A stretch of 64,000 nt of DNA from Hemibagrus wyckioides (lineage: Eukaryota; Chordata; Actinopteri; Siluriformes; Bagridae), in NCBI RefSeq assembly GCF_019097595.1, contig NC_080718.1, positions 13,300,657 through 13,364,656 on the forward strand, in the 5' to 3' direction. Positions 45,295 through 59,391 of this stretch are shown piece by piece (positions within the stretch are counted from its first letter, which is position 1; the number at the start of each line of letters is the position of its first letter). The notes under the pieces are model-generated. The model had not been told where the DNA came from and made no database searches. It worked only from the letters and a program-made list of their open reading frames with translations. The position numbers were made by a program, and so were the translations under genes.

Positions 45295-47169
45295 ATGCAT
45301 ACCTTCTGATTAACTAGATTCAAGCATTCAACCACAGTATAAATCAACATTAATATCTCCTTCAATGTGGATGCAGCAGTTTTTAATCCAAAAGTCATCA
45401 TGAAATGTTCATGAAAGTCATTTGAGATGCTTGTACTGTATTGGTAAAATAGACTTTGCCAATACCTATGTATTTGCAAGTCTGGATTTAGAGAGCATTT
45501 CTGGAATTTGTGGATATTACACAAAAAAAACTCTAATTCGAACATCCAAAAATCTCTGACCCCACTTTTAATATTATAGTTTTGTTTTAGATTTTTCAAA
45601 TTAAATTTCCATATAATATAATATTTTAATTTTTATTTTAAAAAAAATTAGTACTTTACAAACAGTGCATGTAGAAGTGAGAGTTTTAGTGTGCATTTGG
45701 GAGTGAGGAAAATTAATTAAATGAATTATATCAATATTTAAAAGCATTATATTACGTGCTGAAAAACTGCATTAGCCTGTGTCCTCAAGAAGAGAAGTGG
45801 TCCAGTTGTATCTCCTCTCTAGATTTCTTCCTCATGTCATCTCAGGGAGGTCTGAAGTTGTTTGCTGTTGTTTTACATCACCATTAGCTCTTGTTTACTC
45901 ATTAAGTGTCTAGATTTCTGCAAAGCTGCCTTTGTGGGACTGTCTATTGATAAAAAGAAATACACAAAAAAACACTGAAGTGAATTGAAATTCATTACTG
46001 AAAAATATGTGTATACTCACAGGACATATTGATAGAAGATATTGATACAGACGATATTGATGCTTTATTGAAAAAGCCTACAGAACAGTAAAAGTGATAA
46101 ATCTTGTGGCTGAAGCCTTCGTTGTTTTCGGTCCATATTAACACTTTGCACAACAGCTGCACTGGATTGCAGGTAGGTCATCAAGAATTATTGTCATACT
46201 GCCAAAAGCTTTATCATATATCCAGTAGCTAGTCTCCAGAGACTAGGGAACAGCAGTTCCAGTGCTCTTGTGGTCAGCATGTTTTATCATTTATGGAAGG
46301 TGAGGCAAAAAAAAATAGTGCTTTTGGATCACATGTCATGACAGAAAGCCAATAGCACCGAAGCTTTGTGATATCTATGAGTTGAGAAAAAAAATTAAGC
46401 AATTAATAACTAAGGAGAGAAGGAGGGAAAGTACATGATATCACAATATGAGCATTTAAATTGAAGCATAAATTCAATAAATAGCCAGATGATTTCACTC
46501 TGAATAAATGTATTTATTTGTCCAACATACCAAATGACTGATTAGAGAGAAATGGATCTATTCAAGCACACTGCTAATGCAGAACTTCATTGTTCACTAA
46601 CATGAAAAGACAGAGCCCAGGTTGATTTGTTTAATATTTTCATGAGCTTTCTTTTGAAACACTGTTTCTTGCTATTACTCTGGCTTCTGATGAAAACGCA
46701 CAACCTTGCCTGCAGTTCTGACCTGAGATCCCCTCATCATATTCATGGTGGCTCTCTGTACCTCTGCCTTTTATTTTCTCTCACTAGATGGTGCGTGTGT
46801 GTATCCCGCCAACATATCGATGTAAGCTGTACCTAATCCTTCCAGTCTGACAGCTTTGATGACAGAGGCACAGCATCAGATAAGGGGTCATTGAACTGCA
46901 GCCATCGTCACTTCATTCAGAATGAATGGGGGGCACAAAGAGAATGCACCTTCTCTGTGAGAGGTGCTGTGGTGCTTATAATGAAAAACTAATGCATTTT
47001 GGGAGCCTGTCTACATTGCTTTTGTGTGGAATATTGAGCCATAATACTGTCAAGTGACATATATTTGTAGTGATGCAAAAATGAAAACAGTTTCAATATA
47101 CTCATAAACAGGAAAAAATAAGATGAAATTCCTGTCTGTATGTTGATAAATATAAATGTATATACTGCA
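45292..47169. other. noncoding sequence, nothing recognised
   Basis: AT-rich unique-looking DNA; 46850-46970 is somewhat more complex (CATCAGATAAGGGGTCATTG) but unassigned. Confidence 0.45.
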
Positions 47170-48163
47170 TATATCGATCCACCACCTGCTTAATATTGTG
47201 TAGGTCCCCCTTGTTCCACCAAAACAACTCTGACCCATCATATCATGGACTTCACAAGATTTCTAGAGGTGTGCAGTGGTATCTGGCACCAAGAGGTTAG
47301 TAGCAGATACTTTAAGTCTGGAAATTGTGTGGTGGGGCCTCCATAGATCTGACTTGTTTGTCTAACACGTCCCACAGAGTTCAAATTGGCTTGAGATCTG
47401 GAGAATTTGGAGTTAACAAGTTTAAGTTAACACCGTGAACGTTTTGTCATGTTCCTCAAACCAATTCTGAACAATTTCACGAACAAACAGGGCCAGCTGA
47501 AAGAAGCCACTGTCATTAGAGAATACCGCTGCCATGAAGGGGTGTACTTGGTCTGCAGCAATGTTTTGGTAGGTGGCATATGTCAAAGTAACATTCACAA
47601 GAATGCCAGGACCCTAGGTTTCCCAGGAAAACATTGGCCAGAGCCTCTAATGACTTTTTTTTCCATAGTGCATCTTGGTGTCATCTCTTCCCCTGGAAAG
47701 TGACACACACCTGTTCACCCACATGAAGGCCACATTCTTCCGTTGCTCTATGGTACAGTTATGACACTAACATTTTTGGCCATTGTAGTTTCTTTGAGAC
47801 GTGGACAGGGGTTCAACATGTACAGCTAAGCAGCCACATACAAAGCAAACTTCAATGCTCTTACACCTTATCATACCAGGCATTACCTTTCAGCAATTTG
47901 TGCTACAGGAGCTCTTCTTTGGGATGGAACCAAATGGGCGAGACTTCACATCAAAGAGGCTTGGGGGCCCATGACCCTGTCACCATTTTTTGGTATACAC
48001 TAACCCCTGCATAATGGGAATACTTCACAAGACCTGCTGTTTTAGAGATGCTCTGACCCAGTCATCTAACCATCACAAGTTGCCCCTTATCAAAGATCCT
48101 TACACGTGCCCATTTTTACTGCTTCCAACACATCAACTTTCAATGTTATGGTTGATTGGTGTG
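47170..48163 (-). mobile_element. Tc1-like element, degenerate (family A)
   Basis: CACCACCTGCTTAATATTGTGTAGGTCCCCC marks one end; CAATGTTATGGTTGATTGGTGT the other. Transposase runs on the minus strand: C-terminal words at 47200-47450 (GATCTGGAGAATTTGGAG), the catalytic middle (CTGTCATTAGAGAATACCGC, ATGAAGGGGTGTACTTGG, CAGCAATGTTTTGGTAGGTGG) and the N-terminal helix-turn-helix part (GGGGGCCCATGACCCTGTCACC, GAGATGCTCTGACCCAGTC, TGCCCCTTATCAAAG) are in the right order. Many gaps and a deletion before the right end make it non-functional. Confidence 0.85.
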
Positions 48164-48992
48164 TTGACAAACATTGACAATATGAATGTTAACATAAGTC
48201 TATAGATTGTAGTGCTGGGAGATAAATTTTGACACAAATGCATTTTGTGTTAAAAATTTAATGATGAGAAAAGTTAATGATGAGAATTAGTTGGACTTGT
48301 GAGTCTGAATACAAAGTATCATCTTATTTATATACATCTCACGGTAACAGCCGAGTCCCTGAGTGCAGCCTGAAAAGCAACTCATTATCCAAGGAGGATT
48401 CAGAGTTCATCTAACCCTACTGATATAAGTCATCATACAAACCCAGTAGAATTGATCAAATGTGGGTCTTTTTAATGTTACTCACCTACCTAATCAATCA
48501 TCAAAGATACAGCAAAGAAATATCAGAACCTACTACAGAGCATAAATACAAAGTGATTTACAAATATGGAGACAGGCTTTTCTTTGCACCTTCATTACAC
48601 AGCTAAAAAGTAGTCTAACACAACCATGTCATTACAGACCTCACAATTAGCATGTTCAGAGCCATTTCTAGGCCCCTCTGAGGCCCCTTCATCGTTAAGA
48701 CTCATCTTTATCGTTATCATTAAGGGGCAATTTAAGCCATTAGGGGGTAGCATAATGAGAATCACTCTGAACAATGCTTAGCTCTGAAGATGTGTGGCAA
48801 CTTCTTTTGTTAAGCATTTCGAGTGACAGTGTAATGGTGTGAGGTGTGCTGAGCAATTTGTCACTCGCAGAACAGATAATCACGATATGCAGAGGCTACC
48901 AACATCTCTCCCTCCAGGTCAAAACAGCTACCTTAGTGGGTTTTGCAACACACCCAGACTTGACAAGGGTAGATATGTTTTTTTCTCACACC
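48164..48992. other. noncoding sequence, nothing recognised
   Basis: AT-rich unique-looking DNA. Confidence 0.45.
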
Positions 48993-49019
48993 TATATTTT
49001 ATATATATATATATATACT
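48993..49019. repeat. (TA)n microsatellite
   Basis: About 12 TA units. Confidence 0.85.
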
Positions 49020-51937
49020 ATGGAAGGTATAGAAGAATAAGCAGGAGGTAACAAAAGATTTGATTAAAAGTAATATTGACATAATTCTATTATAATTCCA
49101 ATTTTAGAACAGATAACTCGCTTACTTACTTAAAATGTTCTGTGTTGCAGCTTATGGAATTAGAGTGAAATTCAGTATTATTCTACATACTGCCTTGTTA
49201 CATATCATTTTGGTTGAACAGCATGCTAAGATTTTGTTATGCCTGGGTACCATCTTTGAACCCAGTGTTATGTTAAGTTGGTACCCAACACTTATCTTAC
49301 AAGGACATGAAAACCAAGAAAACTGTAAAAGAAATTCTTGCATACTTTGGTTTTATAGTCTAAAAATGAAACATATTTTACGAATACTTTTTTATTTGTC
49401 ATTTTATTAAATGCTGAAAAGGCCAATGACTGTTTGTGCTGACTAAAGAAATTTGAATGTACAGCTTAAGCAGAGCAAATGTTTTGATTTTGCAGGCAGC
49501 AAAACACAATGAAACAGCAGCTCAGCTTCAGATGTGCAATCACTCATCCGAAACTCTGCTCACAGATCAATACATTCCAGCTCAAAAGGGGCTCTGTGCT
49601 ATTGTGAGATCGACCGCTAATGCAAACCACCCAAAAAAATCCAGTTGTTTCACTGCCACTTTCAGACTTTGATTTTGTTTGAGAGTTTATCTGGCATAGT
49701 TCTTGTTTAGATATTAAACTGGCCAAATGTATTACTTTTGCTCATTATGTTCTCTCTGCAGTCTTCTATATACAGTAAAATCTTTGTGTCATATAGAATT
49801 ACAAAAGTAATGCATGCTTGCTTTCAACAGTGATCATGCGACACCCTCATCACCACAATTTATCATGTTTCAACAGACCAGAAAAATATGAATATAAACC
49901 CCCTACAGCATACCCTCTGCTTCACTTCCTTGCTTTGCTCATCATTTTCTCTAATTAATAAAGAATTCTGGGATTATATAAATGTTAGTTTGCATAGTTA
50001 CAATGGAAAATTTGTCTTGTAAGTAGCCCAAAACCCTGAGGTAGTTTTAAAAACTCAGAAAATATGCAATTTGGTACCTGCATATCCTCAGGGGAAAAAA
50101 CATTGCCTTCCACAAGTATTAGCACTTAATTTAAAGAAAATAAAAGTTGTTATTGCAAAACAATAAAAAAACACATGCTTACAAATATGCCAAAACCAAC
50201 ATGACCTTCTGTACTTTTGAATGGAATCTACAAAACAACAGTCAGAATCAGAGTAACATCACTTTTGCCCCATTGCTTACAGAGACATACAAACACAAAA
50301 TGAAAAGGATAGCCTAATACAAAAGAACCAGATAGAGTTTGTTCTTAGTGAAGTGAGCGAATCCTAACTGAACCGTACTCTTTTCCCTCTGTCACACCCC
50401 ATGCCTTTTATAATGTGCACAGGCTTTTCATTCATGAAGCAGCAAAAGGTCTCAACCCCACTTCTCCATCTTTCATCTCCTCCAAGTGCAATGCATGACT
50501 TGCCTTCTCTGAGATTACTGTAGCACTCTAGTGGGAGCCAGATAACTTTGATGTAATAACCATGTGCAACTTTCAAGTCAGAACAGCATCAGAACAGACA
50601 TTACATTTCAAAATTTCTAATCTGCCCATCTGCTATGAACAATCACACAGTGGCATGGTTCCTTTGGAAAGAAATGTAACAGAATAACTACATTAATCTA
50701 TGTACTGATTATTCTGTACCAAGTCAAAAGTGATCGATCTATTGCAATACGTTATAGGAAATTCTCTTTAAGAAAAACTCTCCATAAATGGCCTAATGTA
50801 CCGTCTGTTTTCCCTGCTCTAACCCAACCCCTATAACTTTAACTGTTAATTAAACGATTAGTTTGATCAGATGTGTTACTGCAGGGAAACTGTAGTTGTT
50901 GTTCTTTTAGTATAGGGGTACTCTAAGACCAGAGTTTTTCATGTTTAATACAAATCTATGAATAGTCAATAAACTACCAACTCTACTTTTTGCTTTTCAC
51001 TTAGTTGGATAATCCAGTTACGTTTAGCAAATCTATATACTGTAAGCTATTCCTTTTGCTTTCACTTTATTATTTTTCTGTGTAGTCCATTTTGATGGTT
51101 AGTAGATCACCCATCATCTTGAACCTAGTCCTATAAAATAGCAAATTCTGCTTGTGTAGAACTTGCTCAATGCATTTAACATGTTGATGAAAGATGGATA
51201 CTGGACTATGCAGTTACAGTGTTAATACTAATGTTTATTCCATTCATGAGCAAAATTAGATCTGAATATAACTGCAAGCTCCTAGGGGTCAAGGATCACC
51301 TTGGGGTCAAATGATACCTATGTTTTTTTTCTTCTTCAGGTTGTGGTCCTGAACATAGCTTTCAAATTTGGTGTGTCAATACAAAAGTCTTAGAGATATG
51401 ACCTCACTTGTGTTCACCATCAGTGCCTGCCGTATTACACTGCTGATTTTAAAAGATTAAAAAATAACTAAATTGTCTCCAAGGAACTATTATTATTGTT
51501 GTTGTTATAACATTATAATAACTGTATAATTGTTGTATTGCTGCACCTTTGTTTGCTCTGATTTTGCAATATAGTGCATATTTTGGTGTGTGCATGTTGT
51601 GTCAATGCCAGTATCAGTATCCAACTACCTACAGTATAACACCACATGGCCTACAGTCATGGCCGCCAATTCTTTTCACACAAGGTCAGTGTTTTTGGCA
51701 TATAGCCAAGCTTCCTGTTCTGTGTAAGAATGGAAATTTTAGAAATGGTGCATGGAAAATGTTTGCATTGATATGACTCGGCAACTTATTTGATTAGCTG
51801 ATCAAGATTATGAAATGATTCCAAATGAAAACAGTGAAACCATATGTTTTAATGTTTCACAGCTTTGTATCACACAGTTCGAGGGGTTGCAATAGACTTT
51901 TAGTATAGAAGAAGAAAAGGAGGATTCAAAATTTATG
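49020..51937. other. noncoding sequence, nothing recognised
   Basis: About 2.9 kb of AT-rich unique-looking DNA. Frames up to 91 codons overlap on both strands and are rejected. Confidence 0.45.
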
Positions 51938-52015
51938 AGGTTTATTGTCATGTGCACAGTGAAAATACAGGGGTTCAGACCATACAATGAAAGTCTTACT
52001 TTGCAAGTCTCCCTT
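51938..52015 (-). repeat. non-LTR retrotransposon 3' tail
   Basis: AGGTTTATTGTCATGTGCACAGTG...CATACAATGAAAGTCTTACTTTGC read on the minus strand gives the GACTTTCATTGTATG-GTGCACATGACAATAAACCT tail seen at 17300-17381. Confidence 0.6.
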
Positions 52016-52979
52016 ACACAAAATAATAAATGATAGAAAAATATGAAAATATAATGATAATTTAAATAATAATAAAGAAGAAGAAGAAGAAATAGATTTG
52101 AGTACCTTTTGGTATTTGGTATTAATCCAGTATGTAATAGTGCCGTAAACTGTTCCATCATTGGTGGTTAATTTTTGGAAATGAGACCAAAACTCTGGCT
52201 CTAAAAGTTACACTCAGTAGTCCTGAGTCCTGATGTTGTGTCTGATCAAATCTGATTGGTAGAAAGTGTGAGTTAGAGAGTGTGGAGCAGTGTTGGGGAA
52301 GAATGTACACGGGCAAGAAAAACAATGCCAGTATGCCAGGGTATATCAGGTGAGTCATTGTGTATTGTTTATAGTTTCTTCCTGTCAGCACTGACCTTGA
52401 GGGTTGACCATGGGCTCTAAACATCAATCTTCCACATGAACACTTTTGTCTGTTCATTCACAGAGTGAGCTCAAGGGGTGCCATACTCACACAGCTGCCA
52501 TATGATCATCACAATCAAACCCTAGCCATCAAGTCATGTCAGGATCCATTTGGGCTTTTCAAACTCTAATGTTTCTACAACACCACTGCGGCCAGGTTTC
52601 CCACAGGGACCTTTCAGATAGATACCCAGCTAGAGACATAACAAAATAGTTGTGTTATGATTGAAGGGTTTGTTTTGTTTGTTGTGAGTTTGGGAACCAC
52701 AAGGTGGATTTCTTAATGGATTCTATTATTCTGACCTTGTTCCAAGTTGAGATATGTGGTTTCAAGTCAGAACAAAAATAAAGTTTTCTGGTTCAATATA
52801 AAACAAACAAAAAAGTAAAATATAGGTTTACTATATTGGCCAGCATCCGATCAATTTAAGATCAGGCTAATTTCCTCTAATGAAAATTTTAAAACCCCTT
52901 CTCACATTCATTACTTGTCTAATTCTAAAGTTCAGAGCATATTTAAATATGTCTTTCTCCCGTAAGAAAAAAAAGATTT
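52016..52979. other. noncoding sequence, nothing recognised
   Basis: AT-rich unique-looking DNA with GAAGAAGAAGAA at 52076-52093. Confidence 0.45.
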
Positions 52980-53222
52980 TTGGCCACCACAAACCACCAG
53001 AAAACCTCCAGTGTGCTTTGGAATACTTTATACCTTCTCTCAGTAGGTATTTTGATGGCGGTTCCTAGAAAGCACTGTCTAACATGTCAGTCCAAAATCT
53101 CCCATAGGTGTTCAGCATGAAATGTACATCATATTACTAAACCTTGGCAGGAAAATACACCCCCCAACTGACACCAACACCACTAGGCACCCAACCCCTA
53201 TACACACTTTGCCACTCATCCA
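52980..53222 (-). mobile_element. Tc1-like element fragment (family C)
   Basis: GGCCACCACAAACCACCAGAAAACC, TATTTTGATGGCGGTTC, GCACTGTCTAACATGTCAGTCCAAAATCTCCCATAGGTGTTCAG and, after a deletion, AAACCTTGGCAGGAAAATACACCCCCC are pieces of the same family as 36702-37080, read from the minus-strand transposase. Short and decayed. Confidence 0.65.
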
Positions 53223-53436
53223 GAAATTTCCAACACTGTTGCAGATATTAATATAGCTCTTAAATGTCTCATAAATGTATAATGTTGCATTTTTTCATCA
53301 ATTACATTTTATATATCTTTTAATTGATAAATGGGTGATTTAAAATGTAACAACAATACTCTAAAGTTACCAGACAGATTTATTAAAGTATATTTACACA
53401 TTTAGAGCAAAAAAAACTGGTGAATAATCAATATAA

Positions 53437-53438
<2 letters not shown>

Positions 53439-53487
<49 letters not shown>
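53439..53487. repeat. (GA)n microsatellite
   Basis: About 24 perfect GA units. Confidence 0.97.
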
Positions 53488-53489
<2 letters not shown>

Positions 53490-54149
53490 TAAGAGAAAGG
53501 TTTCTTCTGGATCGGTTTTGCTTATACTGTATATTTACAAGAGCAACATAATTAATTAAAGCTGATTAGTGTCTACATACTGTCCCGCCTGTAGTATGTA
53601 CCTGTTGAGCTCAATGTTTGACATGTCTACTTTGACAATTTACACAATAGAGTATATGGGATTTTTCATATTAATTCCAGGTTATTGTTCAGTGTTTACT
53701 GGGTGAGTTCAGAAGGGTTCTTTTCCCTTTTAATAATAAGTCTGGTAACTTTGTAAGAAAACCTTTTACAAACACCAGAAATGTTCCATTGGAGGCCACT
53801 ATCTCTTTAATTAACCAGTATAGTGTAGTAATGACAAAATCTTGTTCTCATTACACTAGCATTCAGAGTTGCTGGTGGCAGTTGATTTGGCAAACTTATC
53901 TAGAAAACATTGTAAATTGTTAACTTAGTAACAGGAATGTAAACAAAACGTCCACAGGGCGTTTGGTTGAGACAAGAGATCTACATAGGGACTGAGATCC
54001 CAAATGGTTGCATCAAAAATGTACGTGGCATGTGTAAAGGATTAGCTATACAGTAGATTGAGGCCCACAAAACAAACACCACCATGTGCATATTATTAAC
54101 AAAGGAGTTCATTCAGTTAACACATAAATGAATAAACAAACACAAAATC
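53488..54149. other. noncoding sequence, nothing recognised
   Basis: AT-rich unique-looking DNA. Confidence 0.45.
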
Positions 54150-54335
54150 ACAATATTTCAATGGTCATCTCAGTGTCCACATTTGAACCCTGCTGAACTA
54201 AAGAGAACATTCACCAACCTTAGATTAGATTATAAAGGAGCCTAGAATGTTCTGCACTACACACTACAACTGTCTGCTGTGAGACATTCTAGGAAAATAC
54301 TCTCTTCAGAGTAGGTATCCGAAAATATTGAGGAG
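54150..54335 (+). mobile_element. probable Tc1/mariner transposase fragment
   Basis: Plus-strand codons TTTCAATGGTCATCTCAGTGTCCACATTTGAACCCTGCTGAA read FQWSSQCPHLNPAE, a degraded version of the WPSQSPDLNPIE motif holding the last Tc1 catalytic residue. The next 150 bases (GAATGTTCTGCAC, GAGACATTCTAGGAAAATACTC) resemble a transposase C-terminus. No element ends found. Confidence 0.45.
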
Positions 54336-57300
54336 ACTGATCATTTTGATGTAATGCAAGTGGTGTTTGGTCAGGAGAAAATGCATTACCTCACAAGAGA
54401 CATAAAACCCTGTACAATGTTTGAGCTCAAAATGTCATGCTTGTTATTCCTCATACATAGTATTAATTTTTGCTGTTTTTCATTAAGGGCACCAGACACA
54501 ATCTTGGAGGCGTCTGATATTATATATTTTTTCATCATATAGCCTGTAATGCTTGTTTATTAAGCACTAGGTGTGTGTACAATATTAAACTTCAGTCATA
54601 AATGCCAAGCTGGAAAAGAGTCTTGTGAATACCAATACGATCATTTACTGTGTCTGGGAGATGAGAGGGCTTAAATAGCACAGACATTTGGGTCACATAG
54701 AACTAAGTGTTAAGCAAGGCATCTGCACAGCCAAATACCACGGGGGAAATAAATGCCTTGAAATAGGCATGGGGAAAGGAAATGTCACTTATTGGAGAAG
54801 TAATCAAAAGGGCCATTTTAGTAGGGCACGGTTTAGATTCTGATTTATCCTCCCTGGCATCAGGGTTATCATTTCAGCCCATGCTGGGCGATGTAATTTG
54901 ATCCTTGATGTCCACTCCAGAGACTGAAGGATGTCGTGCTGAACTAGCTCATGTTACGAGACTTATGTTGACAGTTAGTTTTCGAATATGTAGGCCAACA
55001 ACTACCCACTGATTCTTGTAGTTGGTTTCATCAGTAGGTTGCTTTTTGGAGGTTTGTTTAAATAATTGTTTAAAGTCAAAGATTCTGGAAAAGGAAAATC
55101 TTAACTTAATCTTTTCCCCACATTACTATAAAAGTTGCCAATAAATCAATATAAATCAATACACAGTAGTACTTGACTGTATACACCAACATATTAAGGC
55201 TAACTCTTTAACAAAACAATTTGCACTGTATTATTAATATTAAAATAAACACAGAACACAGCACAGTTTTAAACTATAAAAAAAAAATTAGAGATATATA
55301 GCACACTTGTTTAAGATACATACCAAGGAAAGAAAGTGAACAAATATACTATTATTTCAGTGATCTCGGATTCATTCGTTCTTATTCATTTGTCTGTTTT
55401 GCCACCTTTTTTATTAGTTTCATTCAGCATCTGGTCTGTCTTGTATATCTGAACCTAATTTGGCCTGTAATCATGTTGGCAAAAGACTCCAGGTTTCTGC
55501 TATAATCTAGGCTAATCAGAGTATCTCAGTGTCTCTGCTTGGACTGCAGCTTTTTCACAGATTTTAGGGAAACGCTGCCAAATCGTACATTCAGATTTCA
55601 TGTTCCCCCTTCTGTGCCACTGGAAACTTTCTGAAACAACTTTAGCTAAATTGTGAAATGTTATTTTAACAAATTACTAAAGTTCCTAAAACATGCTGCA
55701 GCCTGGCTATGATTTCTTTAAAAAAAATAAATAAATAAAACCTGGAAGACATGTTTCTAATCAAACTTTATGAAAAATGAATCTGAACAAATCTCCAATG
55801 ACACTTCTAAGTTCATTATACATACAAATATAGTAAAACATACAGATTGTGCAGATTTCACCCAATGGTTCGGTATTCTATATAATAACCATCTCAGTTC
55901 TAAAACTGAGCATCAAAATATGATTCAGTACGAGCCATGTGTTCAGCAGGCCATCCAGTACATATGGCCATGAAGGAAGGAAGTAAAAGAAATACTTCTA
56001 GAATTAAATCTGTTTAAAACGACCACGTGTTATTGTGGCCAGTTGTGTTGAGTTCAAGAGCAATGCTTTTTAGTTCAGGAGGCTTTACTAATCTCATTTA
56101 TTCACCAGCCAAGACTTCCTGATGCCAAATACCATCAAAAGCAGTGCCTTTGATCCTTGGGCCAAGGCATTACAAATACTGGAATATGGTATTGCTTGCA
56201 TATGCCAGGTGTATACAGCACTGTAATTAGGTCTGAATCGAATTAAAGTATTGTATAAAAATATTGTACCTCATATTAAACTAATATTTGCTATGCCAGC
56301 ATCAATATTCACAAGTTTCAAAATATCTCATGTCATGATCTTCTCATCGTGACTATAAAAGAAAAGATTTTATGGTCAGGTATAAGTCATGGTTTTCAAA
56401 TTATCTTTCCTCATTTCAAAGAGTTTGGATCAAACTCTTACCCCTTGCAGACTATCCACAAGAATTAAACACACACTTTACTGGTTACACATGTTCAGGG
56501 GTGTCACACTAAGGCCTTCTCTTCCACTGTATAATATACCGAGAGAAGATTTTTTCTTTTTTTTCTTTTTTTTTGGCATGATCCTTAGTTAAAGCTGAGT
56601 AAGAAGAGAAGTACTTTATTCCATGTGTCAGAATCATATCATAGCTCATGCACAAGCTATAATTTGTCTATTACACCTTAAAGAGCAATTCCTGAGTTTT
56701 AATGTATTTTATATTATGTGTACAGTTTAGTATCATGCAAAAGTTTAACAAATTACACCAAACAAAGCATAATCCTTTGTAGGAACTTGTCTGTATAACT
56801 TTTAGATAATGCTGATTTTTTCAGGGCAGATCAGTGGACAATTGTTGAATTTCTTTGACGATGTACTATAGGCTACAATTTACACAGTGGCACAAACAGT
56901 CCACAAACCACAGTGCTACACTGTGTGTGAATGATTACATGCAGTAAGCTATGTAGAATCTGTCAAGCGCCAAGCTTTGCCCCACATTTACCAACACATA
57001 GTTCATTCTCACTCTGCATGCATGATGTATAATAACATTATTCCACTGGGCCTCCCATATCTCAAGGAATGAGACTATTAACCATGCTATTCAACTCCTC
57101 AAATCTGTGAGCAGTGGGACAAGGCTAGCGTTCCATTTCAACCCTTCAAGGTTTCGCCATTTTAACAGGTGCTAGAGGACAAAGTAGAATTTAATCAAAA
57201 ACAGCAATATCTACTCTATATGCTAAGCAATGGTAGATGTAAAAATGCCTTCTGGAGGTCTCTCAGATTAGAGCCCTTAGAGAAGGATGCTTAATCAGAC

Positions 57301-57714
57301 TGTTCTTTAGGGTACTTCTGCTGACATGTAATTCAGATCTGTGCAGCAAAAGAAAAAGGCCATAGGCCATAACAACTTTAAACTTATTTTTGCATTATTA
57401 TGATAGATCTACATAAAGTATTCAGTGGATCATATACAGTTTTAATGTGTGTAGAACAAGAACTGAAATTCTGTTCAAATGACTTTACAGAGCTCCAAGC
57501 TGTGATTATATTTAACTAAAAAACAAAAATAGTCTTATTTGTTTCGATATGTAATGTAATATTTTTAGGTAAAGCACTATATACACTTTATATGCGATAA
57601 AACCTCACTCTATGGAATTAAAGAAGCCTATACTTTCTTTATTGATTCTGTAAGAATGACACTGAATATCATTCCTGGTTTGTTCTGAGAAATCACAATG
57701 TTTCCTACTATGTT
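54336..57714. other. noncoding sequence, nothing recognised
   Basis: About 3.4 kb of AT-rich unique-looking DNA. A compact complex patch at 54830-54960 has a GGGCGATGTAATTTGATCC motif. T-rich run at 56551-56575. Confidence 0.45.
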
Positions 57715-57978
57715 GTATGTTATATATCCTGTTTGTCTGCACTGTCTTGTCCTGTCATCCTTGCACTTATGTTTTATGTTTAGTTTCTAAAGAATTGCAC
57801 CTTAAGTATAGTTTAGCTCTGTGTTTAGCTCTATGTTTGTCTACGTGACCTGTACTTGGTTTTTGCTCTGTGTAGCACCTCTGGTCTATGAGGAACTTTG
57901 TTTCACTTCACTGTGTACTGCATCAGCCACAGTATATATGGTTGAAGTGACAATAAAGCTTCTTTGACTTTGACTTGA
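57715..57978 (+). repeat. dispersed fish repeat, LINE-tail-like, copy 2
   Basis: Same block order as 1085-1288 (GTAGCACC, ATGAGGA, TGTGTACTGCATCAGCC, GGTTGAAGTGACAATAAAGCTTCTTTGAC), ending in tandem TTTGACTTTGACTTGACTG. This copy is better preserved. Confidence 0.65.
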
Positions 57979-58779
57979 CTGTTTTCAGTGATCTTCTACA
58001 AGCTCCCGTCAACATATTTACAGAACTTTACTGTACCATAAGAGTTATAGCCCTGTGTTTTCATGAAAAGACTATGTAAAATCTTCAGTGTAACTCCAGT
58101 TTCCATATCAGTTTGCACTAGCTTCACCAGTCAGCAACTTCACCAGCCCAACTCCAAGAGTCAGCCTATAGACTGTAACTTTCTCTGTCAAATGAAGATC
58201 AAGGGAGTAAATCCTTCCCTTGAATGCAACATGAGGCCCTTAAAGTCTTAATTTCAAAATTCAACACAGAGTTTTGGGAGTTTCCTAAAGCTCACTAACT
58301 GGATTAATGCTGTGGCAGAGGCCCGCTTTTTTATCTTTATCCTACCTTTATCTTTATCCAGTCTCAGATAGAACTTTGGAGCTAACTCAGGGTTTTAGAC
58401 CCCAATGGATTAAGGTGAAGCGCCTTGACCAATTAGGCCAAGGGCAGCTCTCATGCTGCTCCTGAGAAAATTGAGACTTTTTCCACCGCCTGCCTAATTC
58501 TCACTCATTACCAGACAGCCACACTCATATCCCACACAATGACTCCTTTACTCCTTTTTGGGTTTTTTTGCTATCGTTTCCCCTCTGGAACATAACCTAA
58601 GCTGACTTTTCTTGACCTCTCCTCTTCCAAGAGGTAATCACGCTCACCGGAGCACTTTCCCTAGAGGCCTCAGAGGCCTAACTCAGCAGAGGCTCAGACA
58701 GGTGTGATTTGAAAGCAAACCTGTGAAGCCAAGGACTCCATATTCTGCTTCAGGACTGGCCTATCCCTGTATCCAGTTA
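57979..58779. other. noncoding sequence, nothing certain
   Basis: Unique-looking sequence, GC-balanced between 58300 and 58720, unassigned. Confidence 0.4.
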
Positions 58780-58797
58780 TATATATACGTATGTATG

Positions 58798-58835
<38 letters not shown>
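58780..58835. repeat. (TA)n tract, left half
   Basis: TA-rich run with CGTATGTATG interruptions, ending directly at the transposon. Confidence 0.9.
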
Positions 58836-58837
<2 letters not shown>

Positions 58838-59388
58838 GCTCTGCAAAACCACTGCAAAATAATCAGTTTCTTAATATACAGTCTCTTCTTTTTCTTCTTA
58901 CAGGTGAATGTTTTGGTGAGATGAACAGTTTTGTTTCATTTTTTGTGAACTGCTGACAATATTTCTCCTAAATTCAAAATATAACTATTGTTATTTAGAG
59001 TGTATATTTAAAGGAAATATATAAAAAATATATTTCATATCAAAATAACCCAAGGTCATGCAGTATTTGCAGAGCTTTAATAACTCAAATAAAACAAAAT
59101 GCAAATAATTTGTAAACAAATTGTGTTAATGGTTTGGCTAAATAACATTAAGAAATCAGTATTTGGTGGAATAACCCTGATTTGCATGCGTTTTGGCTCC
59201 AAGCTCTCCACCAGTTTTTCACATTGCTGTTGGGTAACTTTATACCACTCTTTTCGCAAACAAGCAAACAGCTCAGCTTTGCTTGATGGTTTGTGACCAT
59301 CCATCTTCCTCTTGATGACATTCCAGAGGTTTTCAATAGGGTTCAAATCTGGAGATTGGGCAGTGGTCTCTTATTTTTTTTTCCAGAG

Positions 59389-59391
<3 letters not shown>
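58836..59391 (-). mobile_element. Tc1-like element, internally deleted, in a (TA)n tract
   Basis: Both ends share the terminal inverted sequence CAGCTCTG(C/G)AAAA: left CAGCTCTGCAAAACCACTGC at 58836, right the complement of CAGCTCTGGAAAAAAAAATA ending at 59391. On the minus strand 59346-59157 encodes the transposase C-terminus starting MNPIENLWNVIKRKMDGH, which contains the third catalytic residue, through ESLEPKRMQIRVIPPNTDF. The remaining two thirds of the protein (DNA-binding and first two catalytic residues) are absent; the right end joins the coding region near 59365 after GACCACTGC. The two flanks are both TA microsatellite. Confidence 0.87.
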